Assembly (NCBI RefSeq): GCF_014385105.1
Contig: NZ_JACRTE010000005.1
Coordinates: 62,001-126,000 of the forward strand
Origin: Qingrenia yutianensis
Lineage (GTDB): Bacteria; Bacillota; Clostridia; UMGS1810
DNA: 64,000 nt
Reading direction: 5' to 3'
Shown here in pieces: positions 16,098-23,105 of the stretch. The notes beneath the pieces were generated by a model. It saw only the letters and a list, made by a program, of their open reading frames with translations, ran no database searches and was not told the origin of the DNA. The position numbers and the translations under genes were made by a program. Positions within the stretch are counted from its first letter, which is position 1. Every line of letters starts with the position of its first letter.

Positions 16098-16931
16098 TTA
16101 TTTCAAAATTCTCTCGTCCGAAAATACCGATTCTTCCTCCTCGGTTTCCATTTCCGGCATCATATATTTGTCAATCACGCCCCAAATTGAAAACACCGAC
16201 ACGAACCCGATTGTGACGGGAACGATAAGGAGCATCAAAAGCGAAAGAAGCGGAATTGAAAGGAATGTCACACCGTATAAAATCGCCGCGCTTACAATAA
16301 GCACAAAAAGATTTACGGGGAAGTTTGCAAAAGCCATAATAAGCGAATTTTTGAAAATCTGTTTAAGTTTTAAGTCAAACGTCACCATAATGGGATAAAT
16401 ATACAAAAATGCCGACAAAAGCACAATTATGCAAAGCGTTGTGAGGCACAAAAGTATCATTCCGAAACTTCCGCCGATTGCCGAATAGTAGGAAAGCGCA
16501 AACCAGAAAACAACGGGCAGAACGGTGCAAAGCATACCTACCGGAGCCGCCTGTTTGAAATTTTTCCTGAACTGTTCAAAAAAGTCGGACGCCATAAACG
16601 AATGACGCTGATTTGCGTAATTTCTCAATACATACACCATAGCCGCACTGCTCGGCCCCAAAATAATTCCCGACAGCACAAATACGCCGTATGCGATAAG
16701 CGCAACGCCGTCGATAACACCCTTTTCGTGCGGTACGGAAAGGCTCATAAGCATAACCGAAATTGCGAGCACGCTTAAAATATTAACAACAAAATAAAGA
16801 AGATTAAGCTTTATAAGCTTCCAGAATTTTCTGAAATACAACTCAAAAAACAAAAAGAATTTTCGTTTTTCAACGTCGTCCTTCGATACTCCCGGTCCCT
16901 CTTTCTGATAACCCCGTCCAAACAACCCCAT
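16098..16931 (-). CDS. DUF624 (YesL-like) membrane protein
   Basis: A 277-residue integral membrane protein with about five to six hydrophobic segments, the first being LIKLNLLYFVVNILSVLAIS. YesL-type proteins are often encoded with sugar transport and polysaccharide-degradation genes in Firmicutes, but their activity is unknown. ATG 16931 follows GGGAGAG by 6 nt; an ATG 15 nt earlier lies in the ribosome site. It has a clear promoter (16963-16991). Here it sits with a DUF188 gene rather than in the carbohydrate region. Confidence 0.85.
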   Translation of the reverse strand: MGLFGRGYQKEGPGVSKDDVEKRKFFLFFELYFRKFWKLIKLNLLYFVVNILSVLAISVMLMSLSVPHEKGVIDGVALIAYGVFVLSGIILGPSSAAMVYVLRNYANQRHSFMASDFFEQFRKNFKQAAPVGMLCTVLPVVFWFALSYYSAIGGSFGMILLCLTTLCIIVLLSAFLYIYPIMVTFDLKLKQIFKNSLIMAFANFPVNLFVLIVSAAILYGVTFLSIPLLSLLMLLIVPVTIGFVSVFSIWGVIDKYMMPEMETEEEESVFSDERILK

Positions 16932-16962
16932 AAAAATCTCTCCCATATATGTTTAATAATTT

Positions 16963-16991
16963 ATTTTATCATATTGCACACCGTTTGTCAA
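16963..16991 (-). promoter_or_regulatory. Promoter of the DUF624 gene
   Basis: The minus strand reads TTGACA (16991-16986), a 17-bp spacer and TAAAAT (16968-16963). Its -35 box overlaps the -35 region of the weaker divergent promoter. Confidence 0.75.
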
Positions 16992-17015
16992 AAGTATTTT
17001 TTTACCGCATATAAT
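16985..17015 (+). promoter_or_regulatory. Possible promoter of the 250-residue orphan gene
   Basis: TTGTCA (16985-16990), a long 19-bp spacer and TATAAT (17010-17015). The -10 is good but the spacing is poor, so this is tentative. Confidence 0.4.
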
Positions 17016-17054
17016 TTTATATCGAAAGGCTTTAATTTATTTTATATCGAAAGG
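17014..17054 (+). repeat. 16-bp direct repeat with 25-bp period before the orphan gene
   Basis: ATTTTATATCGAAAGG occurs at 17014-17029 and again at 17039-17054. The second copy supplies the GAAAGG ribosome site of the gene starting at 17065. Confidence 0.7.
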
Positions 17055-17064
17055 TGATAATCAA

Positions 17065-17817
17065 ATGAAAGAAAATTTCAATATCAAGTCAAAAATCATA
17101 AGCGGAACGGTTACAAAAACCGACTGCGAAAACGGCGCGAATATCGGCATAGACATAAAAATCCACGGCGACATTTCTCCCGACTGCGTTGTGCGCGCAT
17201 ATTTTGCCGAGCGCGATACAAAAGATTTAAAGCCGATCGGCATTGTGGATAATTTCGGTCATCTTGCCGTGTTTATGCAAACCTCCGACTGCACAGACAC
17301 CGTTGTTTTCGGCATAAAAAACACCATCACCGATAAGGTTGATTACGTCGGCTACGCGTATTCGGGCGATGAATGGACGCTTGACGACGAGCCTGCAATC
17401 GACAACGCAAAAAAAATTCTCGGCGATATAAAAAACGGCGGAAACTGCATTACTCCCGAAATCCGTCAAAAAATTTCGGACGAAATAAGCGCAAATTTAA
17501 AAGATTTTGAAAAAACAGATATTGAATTTCAAAATTTTGATATGTATAAAATCACTGTTTTCAAGCCGATTTTAAGCATTTCCGCGGTGAAATTCGCAAT
17601 GTTTGAACGCTCGGCGATGTATTCGTTCGACAAATTCGGTTTTTACCTTTTCGGCGTTGATGGTGACAAAATCTCAATAGCGTTCGCGTCGGAAAACGGC
17701 GGAAATCCCCTCGCCCACGCGGATAACCTCTGCACACATTTTACCGACGGCGAAAATGAATATTTTGCCGTAATAATCGAGTTTGCCGACGACGGACAGT
17801 ATTTTGTAAAAGACTGA
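17065..17817 (+). CDS. Hypothetical 250-residue protein
   Basis: I do not recognise this protein. It is soluble, acidic and rich in beta-type alternation, with no signal peptide or membrane segment. Two halves can be seen: an N-terminal beta-rich part (about residues 1-115, with FGHLAVFMQTSDCTDTVVFG and YVGYAYSGDEWTLDDEP) and a C-terminal part (about 165-250) with FKPILSISAVKFAMFERSAM and ending in AVIIEFADDGQYF. The ribosome site is GAAAGGTG. It is alone on the plus strand, divergent from the DUF624 gene and followed by citrate synthase about 125 bp downstream, which has its own promoter. Confidence 0.75.
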   Translation: MKENFNIKSKIISGTVTKTDCENGANIGIDIKIHGDISPDCVVRAYFAERDTKDLKPIGIVDNFGHLAVFMQTSDCTDTVVFGIKNTITDKVDYVGYAYSGDEWTLDDEPAIDNAKKILGDIKNGGNCITPEIRQKISDEISANLKDFEKTDIEFQNFDMYKITVFKPILSISAVKFAMFERSAMYSFDKFGFYLFGVDGDKISIAFASENGGNPLAHADNLCTHFTDGENEYFAVIIEFADDGQYFVKD

Positions 17818-17888
17818 TTTTCACAAAAATACAATAACTGAAATTTATGTCGAAACTATGAACGTTATGTGAAGTTTTGGCGCATTGC

Positions 17889-17917
17889 TTGCCAATTTTT
17901 CAAAATTATGCTAAAAT
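17889..17917 (+). promoter_or_regulatory. Promoter of citrate synthase
   Basis: TTGCCA (17889-17894), a 17-bp spacer and TAAAAT (17912-17917), 26 bp before the start codon. Confidence 0.65.
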
Positions 17918-17943
17918 TGAGCATATATGAAAGAGGTGACGCA

Positions 17944-19308
17944 ATGAACAAACTTAATTCGGAAATTTCTCAGTACATCAAAAAACTTGCCGAAATTTCA
18001 AACAACGGTAATCATATACAAAGCGAGATGTATCTTGAACACGGCATTTACCGCGGACTGCGCGATTTAAACGGAAACGGCGTCCCGACGGGACTTACCG
18101 AAATTTCGCGCATTAAAGCAAAGGAAACAGGTGCGGACGGAAACACCGTTCCGTGTGACGGCGAACTTTTCTACCGAGGATACAATATACGTGACCTTGT
18201 GTCGGGATTTTTGTCAGACAACCGTTTCGGTTTTGAAGAAACGATTTATCTGCTTTTGTTTTCGCGTCTTCCAAGCAAAACAGAACTTGCGGAATTTAAA
18301 ACCGCGCTTGCAAAATACCGCACTCTGCCCGATGATTTTGTAAACAATTCAATTTTGAAAAATCCCGGACGCGATATGATGAACATTCTCTCGCGAAGTG
18401 TGCTTGCGCTCTACGCTTACGACGACAATCCCGACGATATTTCGGTTGCAAACGTTATGCGCCAGAGCTTACAGCTTATTTCGGTTTTTCCCCTGCTTGC
18501 GGTTTACGGTTTTCACTCGTTCAGACACTATCATAAGGGCAAAAGCCTGTATATCCACCGTCCCGACGAAAACCTTTCCTCGGCGGAAAATATTTTGCAT
18601 ATGCTCCGCAAAAACGGAAAATATACAAGCCTTGAGGCGAAAATTCTCGATTTGTCGCTTGTTCTGCACGCAGAGCACGGCGGCGGAAACAACTCGGCAT
18701 TCACAACCCACGTTGTAACCTCGTCGGGAACAGACACATATTCATCGGTTGCGGCTGCGCTCGGTTCACTCAAAGGTCCGCGCCACGGCGGTGCAAACAT
18801 CAAGGTTGTGAATATGTTCGACGATATGAAAAACAGCATAAACGTCAAAAACAAGGGCGAAATCGAAGATTATCTTGCAAAACTTCTCAATAAGGAAGCG
18901 TTTGATAGAACAGGGTTAATTTACGGTATGGGTCACGCGGTTTATTCAAAGTCCGACCCGAGAGCGGATATTTTAAAAAAATGCGCGCACGATTTGTCGG
19001 TGGAAAAAGGGTGCGAGGAGGAATTTGAGCTTTACGAAACGGTGGCAAACCTCGCGTCGGATATAATATCTCAAAAGCGCAAAATTTATAAAGGCGTAAG
19101 CGCGAATATCGACTTTTATTCGGGATTGGTCTATAAAATGCTTAAACTTCCGCCCGAGCTTTTCACGCCTATTTTTGCGATGTCGCGTATTTCGGGCTGG
19201 AGCGCGCACCGAATAGAGGAAATTCAAAACGCGGGCAAAATTATCCGCCCGACGTATATCAGCGTCGCGGAAAATAAAGATTATATTCCGCTCTCCGACA
19301 GAAAATAG
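17944..19308 (+). CDS. Citrate/2-methylcitrate synthase
   Basis: Condenses oxaloacetate with acetyl-CoA (or propionyl-CoA). It has 454 residues, somewhat longer than the usual 370-430, with an N-terminal extension of the clostridial type. Active-site regions are HAEHGGGNNSAFTTHVV (about residues 243-259), the GPRHGGANIKVV loop and GMGHAVYSKSDPRADIL (catalytic His, then the Asp-Arg region). ATG 17944 follows AGAGGTG; an in-frame ATG 75 nt upstream lies before the promoter. No aconitase or isocitrate dehydrogenase gene is near. It has its own promoter and a very strong terminator. Sequence alone does not settle citrate versus methylcitrate use. Confidence 0.93.
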   Translation: MNKLNSEISQYIKKLAEISNNGNHIQSEMYLEHGIYRGLRDLNGNGVPTGLTEISRIKAKETGADGNTVPCDGELFYRGYNIRDLVSGFLSDNRFGFEETIYLLLFSRLPSKTELAEFKTALAKYRTLPDDFVNNSILKNPGRDMMNILSRSVLALYAYDDNPDDISVANVMRQSLQLISVFPLLAVYGFHSFRHYHKGKSLYIHRPDENLSSAENILHMLRKNGKYTSLEAKILDLSLVLHAEHGGGNNSAFTTHVVTSSGTDTYSSVAAALGSLKGPRHGGANIKVVNMFDDMKNSINVKNKGEIEDYLAKLLNKEAFDRTGLIYGMGHAVYSKSDPRADILKKCAHDLSVEKGCEEEFELYETVANLASDIISQKRKIYKGVSANIDFYSGLVYKMLKLPPELFTPIFAMSRISGWSAHRIEEIQNAGKIIRPTYISVAENKDYIPLSDRK

Positions 19309-19346
19309 CGTGTTTGTTTTTATATGTAAATTAAACTTGCCCAATT

Positions 19347-19389
19347 CTGCTTATTTTACGGCGTTTTTGCCGTAAAATAAGCAGTTTTT
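19347..19389 (+). terminator. Terminator of citrate synthase
   Basis: A perfect 16-bp stem, CTGCTTATTTTACGGC (19347-19362) and GCCGTAAAATAAGCAG (19369-19384), with a 6-nt loop and a TTTTT tract. Confidence 0.93.
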
Positions 19390-19442
19390 GAAAATGATTT
19401 GAAAATAATTTGAAATATTTTAAAAAATTTTTAAAAATAGTA

Positions 19443-19471
19443 TTGACAAATTACGTAAAATCAGTTAAAAT
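19443..19471 (+). promoter_or_regulatory. Promoter of tRNA-Leu
   Basis: TTGACA (19443-19448), a 17-bp spacer and TAAAAT (19466-19471), 27 bp before the tRNA. Confidence 0.82.
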
Positions 19472-19498
19472 AGTTGATGTTGTTGCAAAACAATAAAT

Positions 19499-19582
19499 GC
19501 GGCAGTGCTGGAATCGGCAGACAGGCACGTTTGAGGGGCGTGTGTCTATGACGTATGGGTTCAAGTCCCATTTGCCGCACCA
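19499..19582 (+). tRNA. tRNA-Leu(GAG)
   Basis: An 84-nt type II tRNA. Acceptor strands GCGGCAG and TTGCCGC pair with one G-U; the discriminator is A and CCA is encoded. The anticodon stem CACGT/GCGTG encloses the loop TTGAGGG, giving anticodon GAG (codons CUC/CUU). The T-arm is GGGTTCAAGTCCC. It is transcribed alone from its own promoter. Confidence 0.95.
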
Positions 19583-19591
19583 ATTTATCAG

Positions 19592-19670
19592 AATATCCAT
19601 TCTTCAAAAAGCTTAGTTTTTCCCTTTATTTAAGGCAAAAATAAGACTTGGAAAAGAATGGATATTTTTG
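19592..19670 (+). terminator. Long hairpin behind tRNA-Leu
   Basis: A 13-bp perfect outer stem, AATATCCATTCTT (19592-19604) and AAGAATGGATATT (19654-19666), encloses a 49-nt interior. The interior itself folds imperfectly (AAGCTTAGTTTTTCC against AAAAATAAGACTT). A TTTTTG tract overlaps the 3' arm, so it can act as the tRNA terminator. Its size is unusual for that role. Confidence 0.65.
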
Positions 19671-19696
19671 TTTAAATGTTTGAAGCGGGTTACAAG

Positions 19697-19724
19697 GTGG
19701 GTTATTTAACCCACTTTTATTTTT
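19697..19724 (+). terminator. Second intrinsic terminator
   Basis: A perfect 8-bp stem, GTGGGTTA (19697-19704) and TAACCCAC (19707-19714), with a 2-nt loop, followed by TTTTATTTTTA. It backs up the hairpin behind tRNA-Leu. From here to the mannosidase promoter at 19888 I see only AT-rich DNA with a weak inverted repeat around 19796-19817. Confidence 0.7.
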
Positions 19725-19887
19725 ACTTTTTTACATAAGAAAATTGCACGTTTCCTCGTCAATATCTTTTGTTTTGCGCGAAATCGACGGTCAAAATTCT
19801 ACCGACCGTAGAGTTTTAATAATACGGCAGATTTTTAAAAAAATAAAAAATCTTTGATTTTCTTAATAAATACAAATATTTTTTGAA

Positions 19888-19916
19888 TTTACATATACCG
19901 TTTCTGGGTGTAAAAT
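19888..19916 (+). promoter_or_regulatory. Promoter of the alpha-mannosidase gene
   Basis: TTTACA (19888-19893), a 17-bp spacer and TAAAAT (19911-19916), 34 bp before the start. Confidence 0.65.
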
Positions 19917-19950
19917 ATAAGTATAAAATATATTTTATGAGGAGGAAAAA

Positions 19951-22900
19951 ATGTATTTACTCACTGAAAAATTAAGAGTTATATCGGAAGATTTAAAAGA
20001 GCTTCGTTATCAAAACAAACAAAACATTACCGAGATTTTTTTAAACGAAAACGCCGACGGCGGACAGATTGAAAAATGCCCCAAAGACGGCTGGAAAAAG
20101 TTTCAATCGGGCGGTATATGGGGCGGATACGACAAGCATATGTGGTTTAAAACCACTGTTGAAATGCTCCCCGAAAACGAGGGGAAAACCGTTGTTTTCG
20201 GGGTTTTTACAGGAAAAGAGGGACAGTGGGACGCAAAAAATCCGCAGTTTTACGCATATGTTAACGGCAAAATCATTCAGGGTATGGACGTTAACCACAC
20301 CGAGTTTGTATTAACCAAAAATGCAAAGCGCAATGAGGTGTTTGAAATCGTTCTTTATGCGTACAGCGGAATGAACGAAGACACCGCGAATTTCAAATGT
20401 TACACCGCAAATTTTGATGAAAACATAAACGCGCTTTACTATGACATTTTTGTTCCGCTTTCGGTTGCAAAGCTTCTTGACAAAGAGGACAAAAGGCGCG
20501 TCGATATTTTAGAATATCTTAATAACACCGCAAACATTCTCGACACGCGCGAAATTCCGAGTGCGGATTTTGACAAGTCGGTGAAAGACGCGCTTTGCTA
20601 CATAGAAACCGAGTTCTACGGCAAATACTGCGGAAACAGCGACGTTACCGCAAAATGCGTGGGCCATACGCACATTGACGTTGCGTGGCTCTGGACGCTT
20701 GCGCAGACGCGCGAAAAAACCGTGCGCAGTTTTTCGACTGTTTTAAACCTTATGAAACAGTATCCCGAATATGTTTTTATGTCCAGCCAGCCCCAGCTTT
20801 ATCAGTATTTAAAAGAAGAAAATCCCGCACTTTACGGCGAAATTAAAGAGCGCGTAAAAGAGGGCAGATGGGAAGCCGAGGGCGCAATGTGGCTTGAGGC
20901 GGACTGCAATCTCACATCCGGCGAGTCGCTCGTAAGACAGATACTTTTCGGCAAAAGGTTCTTTAAAGAGGAGTTTAACAAAGACAACAAGATTTTGTGG
21001 CTTCCCGACGTTTTCGGCTACAGCGCCGCACTTCCGCAAATTCTCAAAAAAAGCGGTGTGGACTACTTTATGACCACAAAAATCAGTTGGAGCGAATACG
21101 ACAAAATGCCGTACGACACATTTATGTGGGAGGGCATTGACGGCACAAAAATTCTTACATATTTCATCACAACGCGCGACTACGACGTGCCCGACAGTCA
21201 GCATTTTACAACGTATGTCGGCAAAATGACGCCGAGCGAAGTTATGGGTTCGTGGAAACGTTTTCAGCAGAAAGACGTGTCGGATGAGGTGCTCATATGC
21301 TACGGCTACGGCGACGGGGGCGGCGGAACGACGCCCGAAATGGTTGAAACCGCAAAAAGACTGTCGAAAGGTATTCCGGGTTGCCCGAAAGTGGAGTTTT
21401 CAACGTCGCTTGACTTTTTCAAAGACCTTGAAAAAAAGGTGGAAAACGCAAAACGCATGCCCGAATGGGTGGGCGAACTTTACCTCGAACTTCACCGCGG
21501 AACGTACACATCTATGGCTCGCAACAAAAAATACAACCGCAAAAGTGAGTTTGCGCTTATGGACGCGGAGCTTTATTCGGTTATGGACAAAACCGTTTTA
21601 AACGGCGAATACCGTCAGGCTGAAATCAATGATATGTGGCGAACGGTGCTTTTAAATCAGTTCCACGACATCCTCCCCGGCTCGTCAATCAAAGAGGTTT
21701 ACGAAGTGTCAAAAGAGCAGTACGAAAATGTTTTGTCGGGTGCGGACAGCATAAAGAAAAACGCATTGTCAAACATTGCGAAGAATATAAACGCTCCGTC
21801 CGACGGCTTTGCGGTGTTCAATCAGCTTGGCTTTACGCGCAGTGAGTTAGTTGAAATTGACAATGCCGATAACTTTGAAAACCCCGTTGTTACCGCAAGT
21901 GACGGTACTGTATCAAACGCACAGAAGGTCGGAAATAAGCTTTTGTTCTATGCCGAAAACGTTCCGTCAAAGGGATATAAAACATACACGGTAGCCGAGG
22001 GCAAACCGGCGGAAAGTGAGATTTTTGTTTCGGAACACCGTATGAGCAACAGATTTTTCGATATTGAAATAGACAAAAACGGCAATATTTCGTCAATTTA
22101 CGACAAACGTGCCGAAAGAAACGTGTTAAAAGGCACGGGCAACGTATTTCAGGCGTTTGAGGACAAACCGAAAGATTACGACGCGTGGGAAATTTCTGTT
22201 TACTATCAGCAAAAAATGTGGGAGGTTAACGATTTCTGCGGTGCCGAGGTTATTGAAAACGGCACAGAGCGCGGAGTTTTGCGCATAAAGAGAAAATTTG
22301 TAAATTCCGAAATCGTTCAGGATATTTGCATTTACAAAAACCTTGACCGCATAGATTTCAAAACAAAAATCGACTGGAAAGAAAAGCATATTCTGCTCAA
22401 AACCGCATTTCCCGTTGACGTTCACACAAACAAGGCGACATATGAAATTCAATTCGGAAACGTTGAACGTCCGACGCATTGGAACACAAGCTGGGATATG
22501 GCAAAATTTGAGGTTTGCGCGCAGAAATGGGCGGATATTTCGGAGGACGGCTACGGCGTGAGCCTTTTGAACGACTGCAAATACGGTCACGATATAAAGG
22601 ACGGCGTTATGCGTCTGACGCTCATAAAATCGGCAACCTACCCGAACCCCGACGCAGACAAGGAACTTCACGAATTTACATATTCGCTCTATCCGCACAA
22701 GGATACCTGGCGTGAGGCAGACACGGTTGATATGGCATATTCCTTAAACTGCCCCCTCACCTGCGCGCCCGCTATGAAAAACAGCGGAACGCTCCCGTGC
22801 GAGTTTTCGTTTATCGAAACCGACTGCAAAAATGTTGTTGTCGAAACCGTTAAAAAGGCGGAAGACAGCGGTGACATTATTGTGAGAATGTTTGAGTGCC

Positions 22901-23064
22901 AAAACAGACGCGGAAAGGTTAACGCGGTGATGTTTAAGGATATTTTAAACGCTGCGGAATGTGACCTTTTGGAAAACGAAACCGAAAAGGTTCAATTTGA
23001 CAAAAACACATTTACATTTGAAATTAAGCCGTACGAGATAAAAACATTTAAAATTAAACTTTGA
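19951..23064 (+). CDS. Alpha-mannosidase, GH38
   Basis: A 1037-residue retaining glycosidase that removes alpha-linked mannose. The N-terminal beta-sandwich resembles that of bacterial GH38 enzymes. The catalytic domain holds GHTHIDVAWLWTLAQTREK (about residues 238-256; the His and Asp bind zinc) and WLPDVFGYSAALPQILKKSG (about residues 349-368; the Asp is the nucleophile). NQFHDILPGSSI (about residues 570-580) gives another zinc-site His. A mid helical domain and C-terminal beta domains follow. There is no signal peptide, so it acts in the cytoplasm on imported oligosaccharides. The ribosome site is GAGGAGG. It converges on the next glycosidase gene, with a shared terminator. Confidence 0.95.
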   Translation: MYLLTEKLRVISEDLKELRYQNKQNITEIFLNENADGGQIEKCPKDGWKKFQSGGIWGGYDKHMWFKTTVEMLPENEGKTVVFGVFTGKEGQWDAKNPQFYAYVNGKIIQGMDVNHTEFVLTKNAKRNEVFEIVLYAYSGMNEDTANFKCYTANFDENINALYYDIFVPLSVAKLLDKEDKRRVDILEYLNNTANILDTREIPSADFDKSVKDALCYIETEFYGKYCGNSDVTAKCVGHTHIDVAWLWTLAQTREKTVRSFSTVLNLMKQYPEYVFMSSQPQLYQYLKEENPALYGEIKERVKEGRWEAEGAMWLEADCNLTSGESLVRQILFGKRFFKEEFNKDNKILWLPDVFGYSAALPQILKKSGVDYFMTTKISWSEYDKMPYDTFMWEGIDGTKILTYFITTRDYDVPDSQHFTTYVGKMTPSEVMGSWKRFQQKDVSDEVLICYGYGDGGGGTTPEMVETAKRLSKGIPGCPKVEFSTSLDFFKDLEKKVENAKRMPEWVGELYLELHRGTYTSMARNKKYNRKSEFALMDAELYSVMDKTVLNGEYRQAEINDMWRTVLLNQFHDILPGSSIKEVYEVSKEQYENVLSGADSIKKNALSNIAKNINAPSDGFAVFNQLGFTRSELVEIDNADNFENPVVTASDGTVSNAQKVGNKLLFYAENVPSKGYKTYTVAEGKPAESEIFVSEHRMSNRFFDIEIDKNGNISSIYDKRAERNVLKGTGNVFQAFEDKPKDYDAWEISVYYQQKMWEVNDFCGAEVIENGTERGVLRIKRKFVNSEIVQDICIYKNLDRIDFKTKIDWKEKHILLKTAFPVDVHTNKATYEIQFGNVERPTHWNTSWDMAKFEVCAQKWADISEDGYGVSLLNDCKYGHDIKDGVMRLTLIKSATYPNPDADKELHEFTYSLYPHKDTWREADTVDMAYSLNCPLTCAPAMKNSGTLPCEFSFIETDCKNVVVETVKKAEDSGDIIVRMFECQNRRGKVNAVMFKDILNAAECDLLENETEKVQFDKNTFTFEIKPYEIKTFKIKL

Positions 23065-23073
23065 TACATTTTT

Positions 23074-23105
23074 AAAGCCATAGTCAAAAGACTATGGCTT
23101 TTTTG
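23074..23105. terminator. Bidirectional terminator between convergent glycosidase genes
   Basis: A 12-bp stem, AAAGCCATAGTC (23074-23085) and GACTATGGCTTT (23090-23101), with an AAAA loop and T-runs on both strands, between the GH38 gene and the minus-strand glycosidase. Confidence 0.92.

Noticed and set aside
19715..19887. Riboswitch before the alpha-mannosidase gene
   Set aside because: Only a weak inverted repeat is visible, and it lies upstream of the promoter, so it would not be in the leader.
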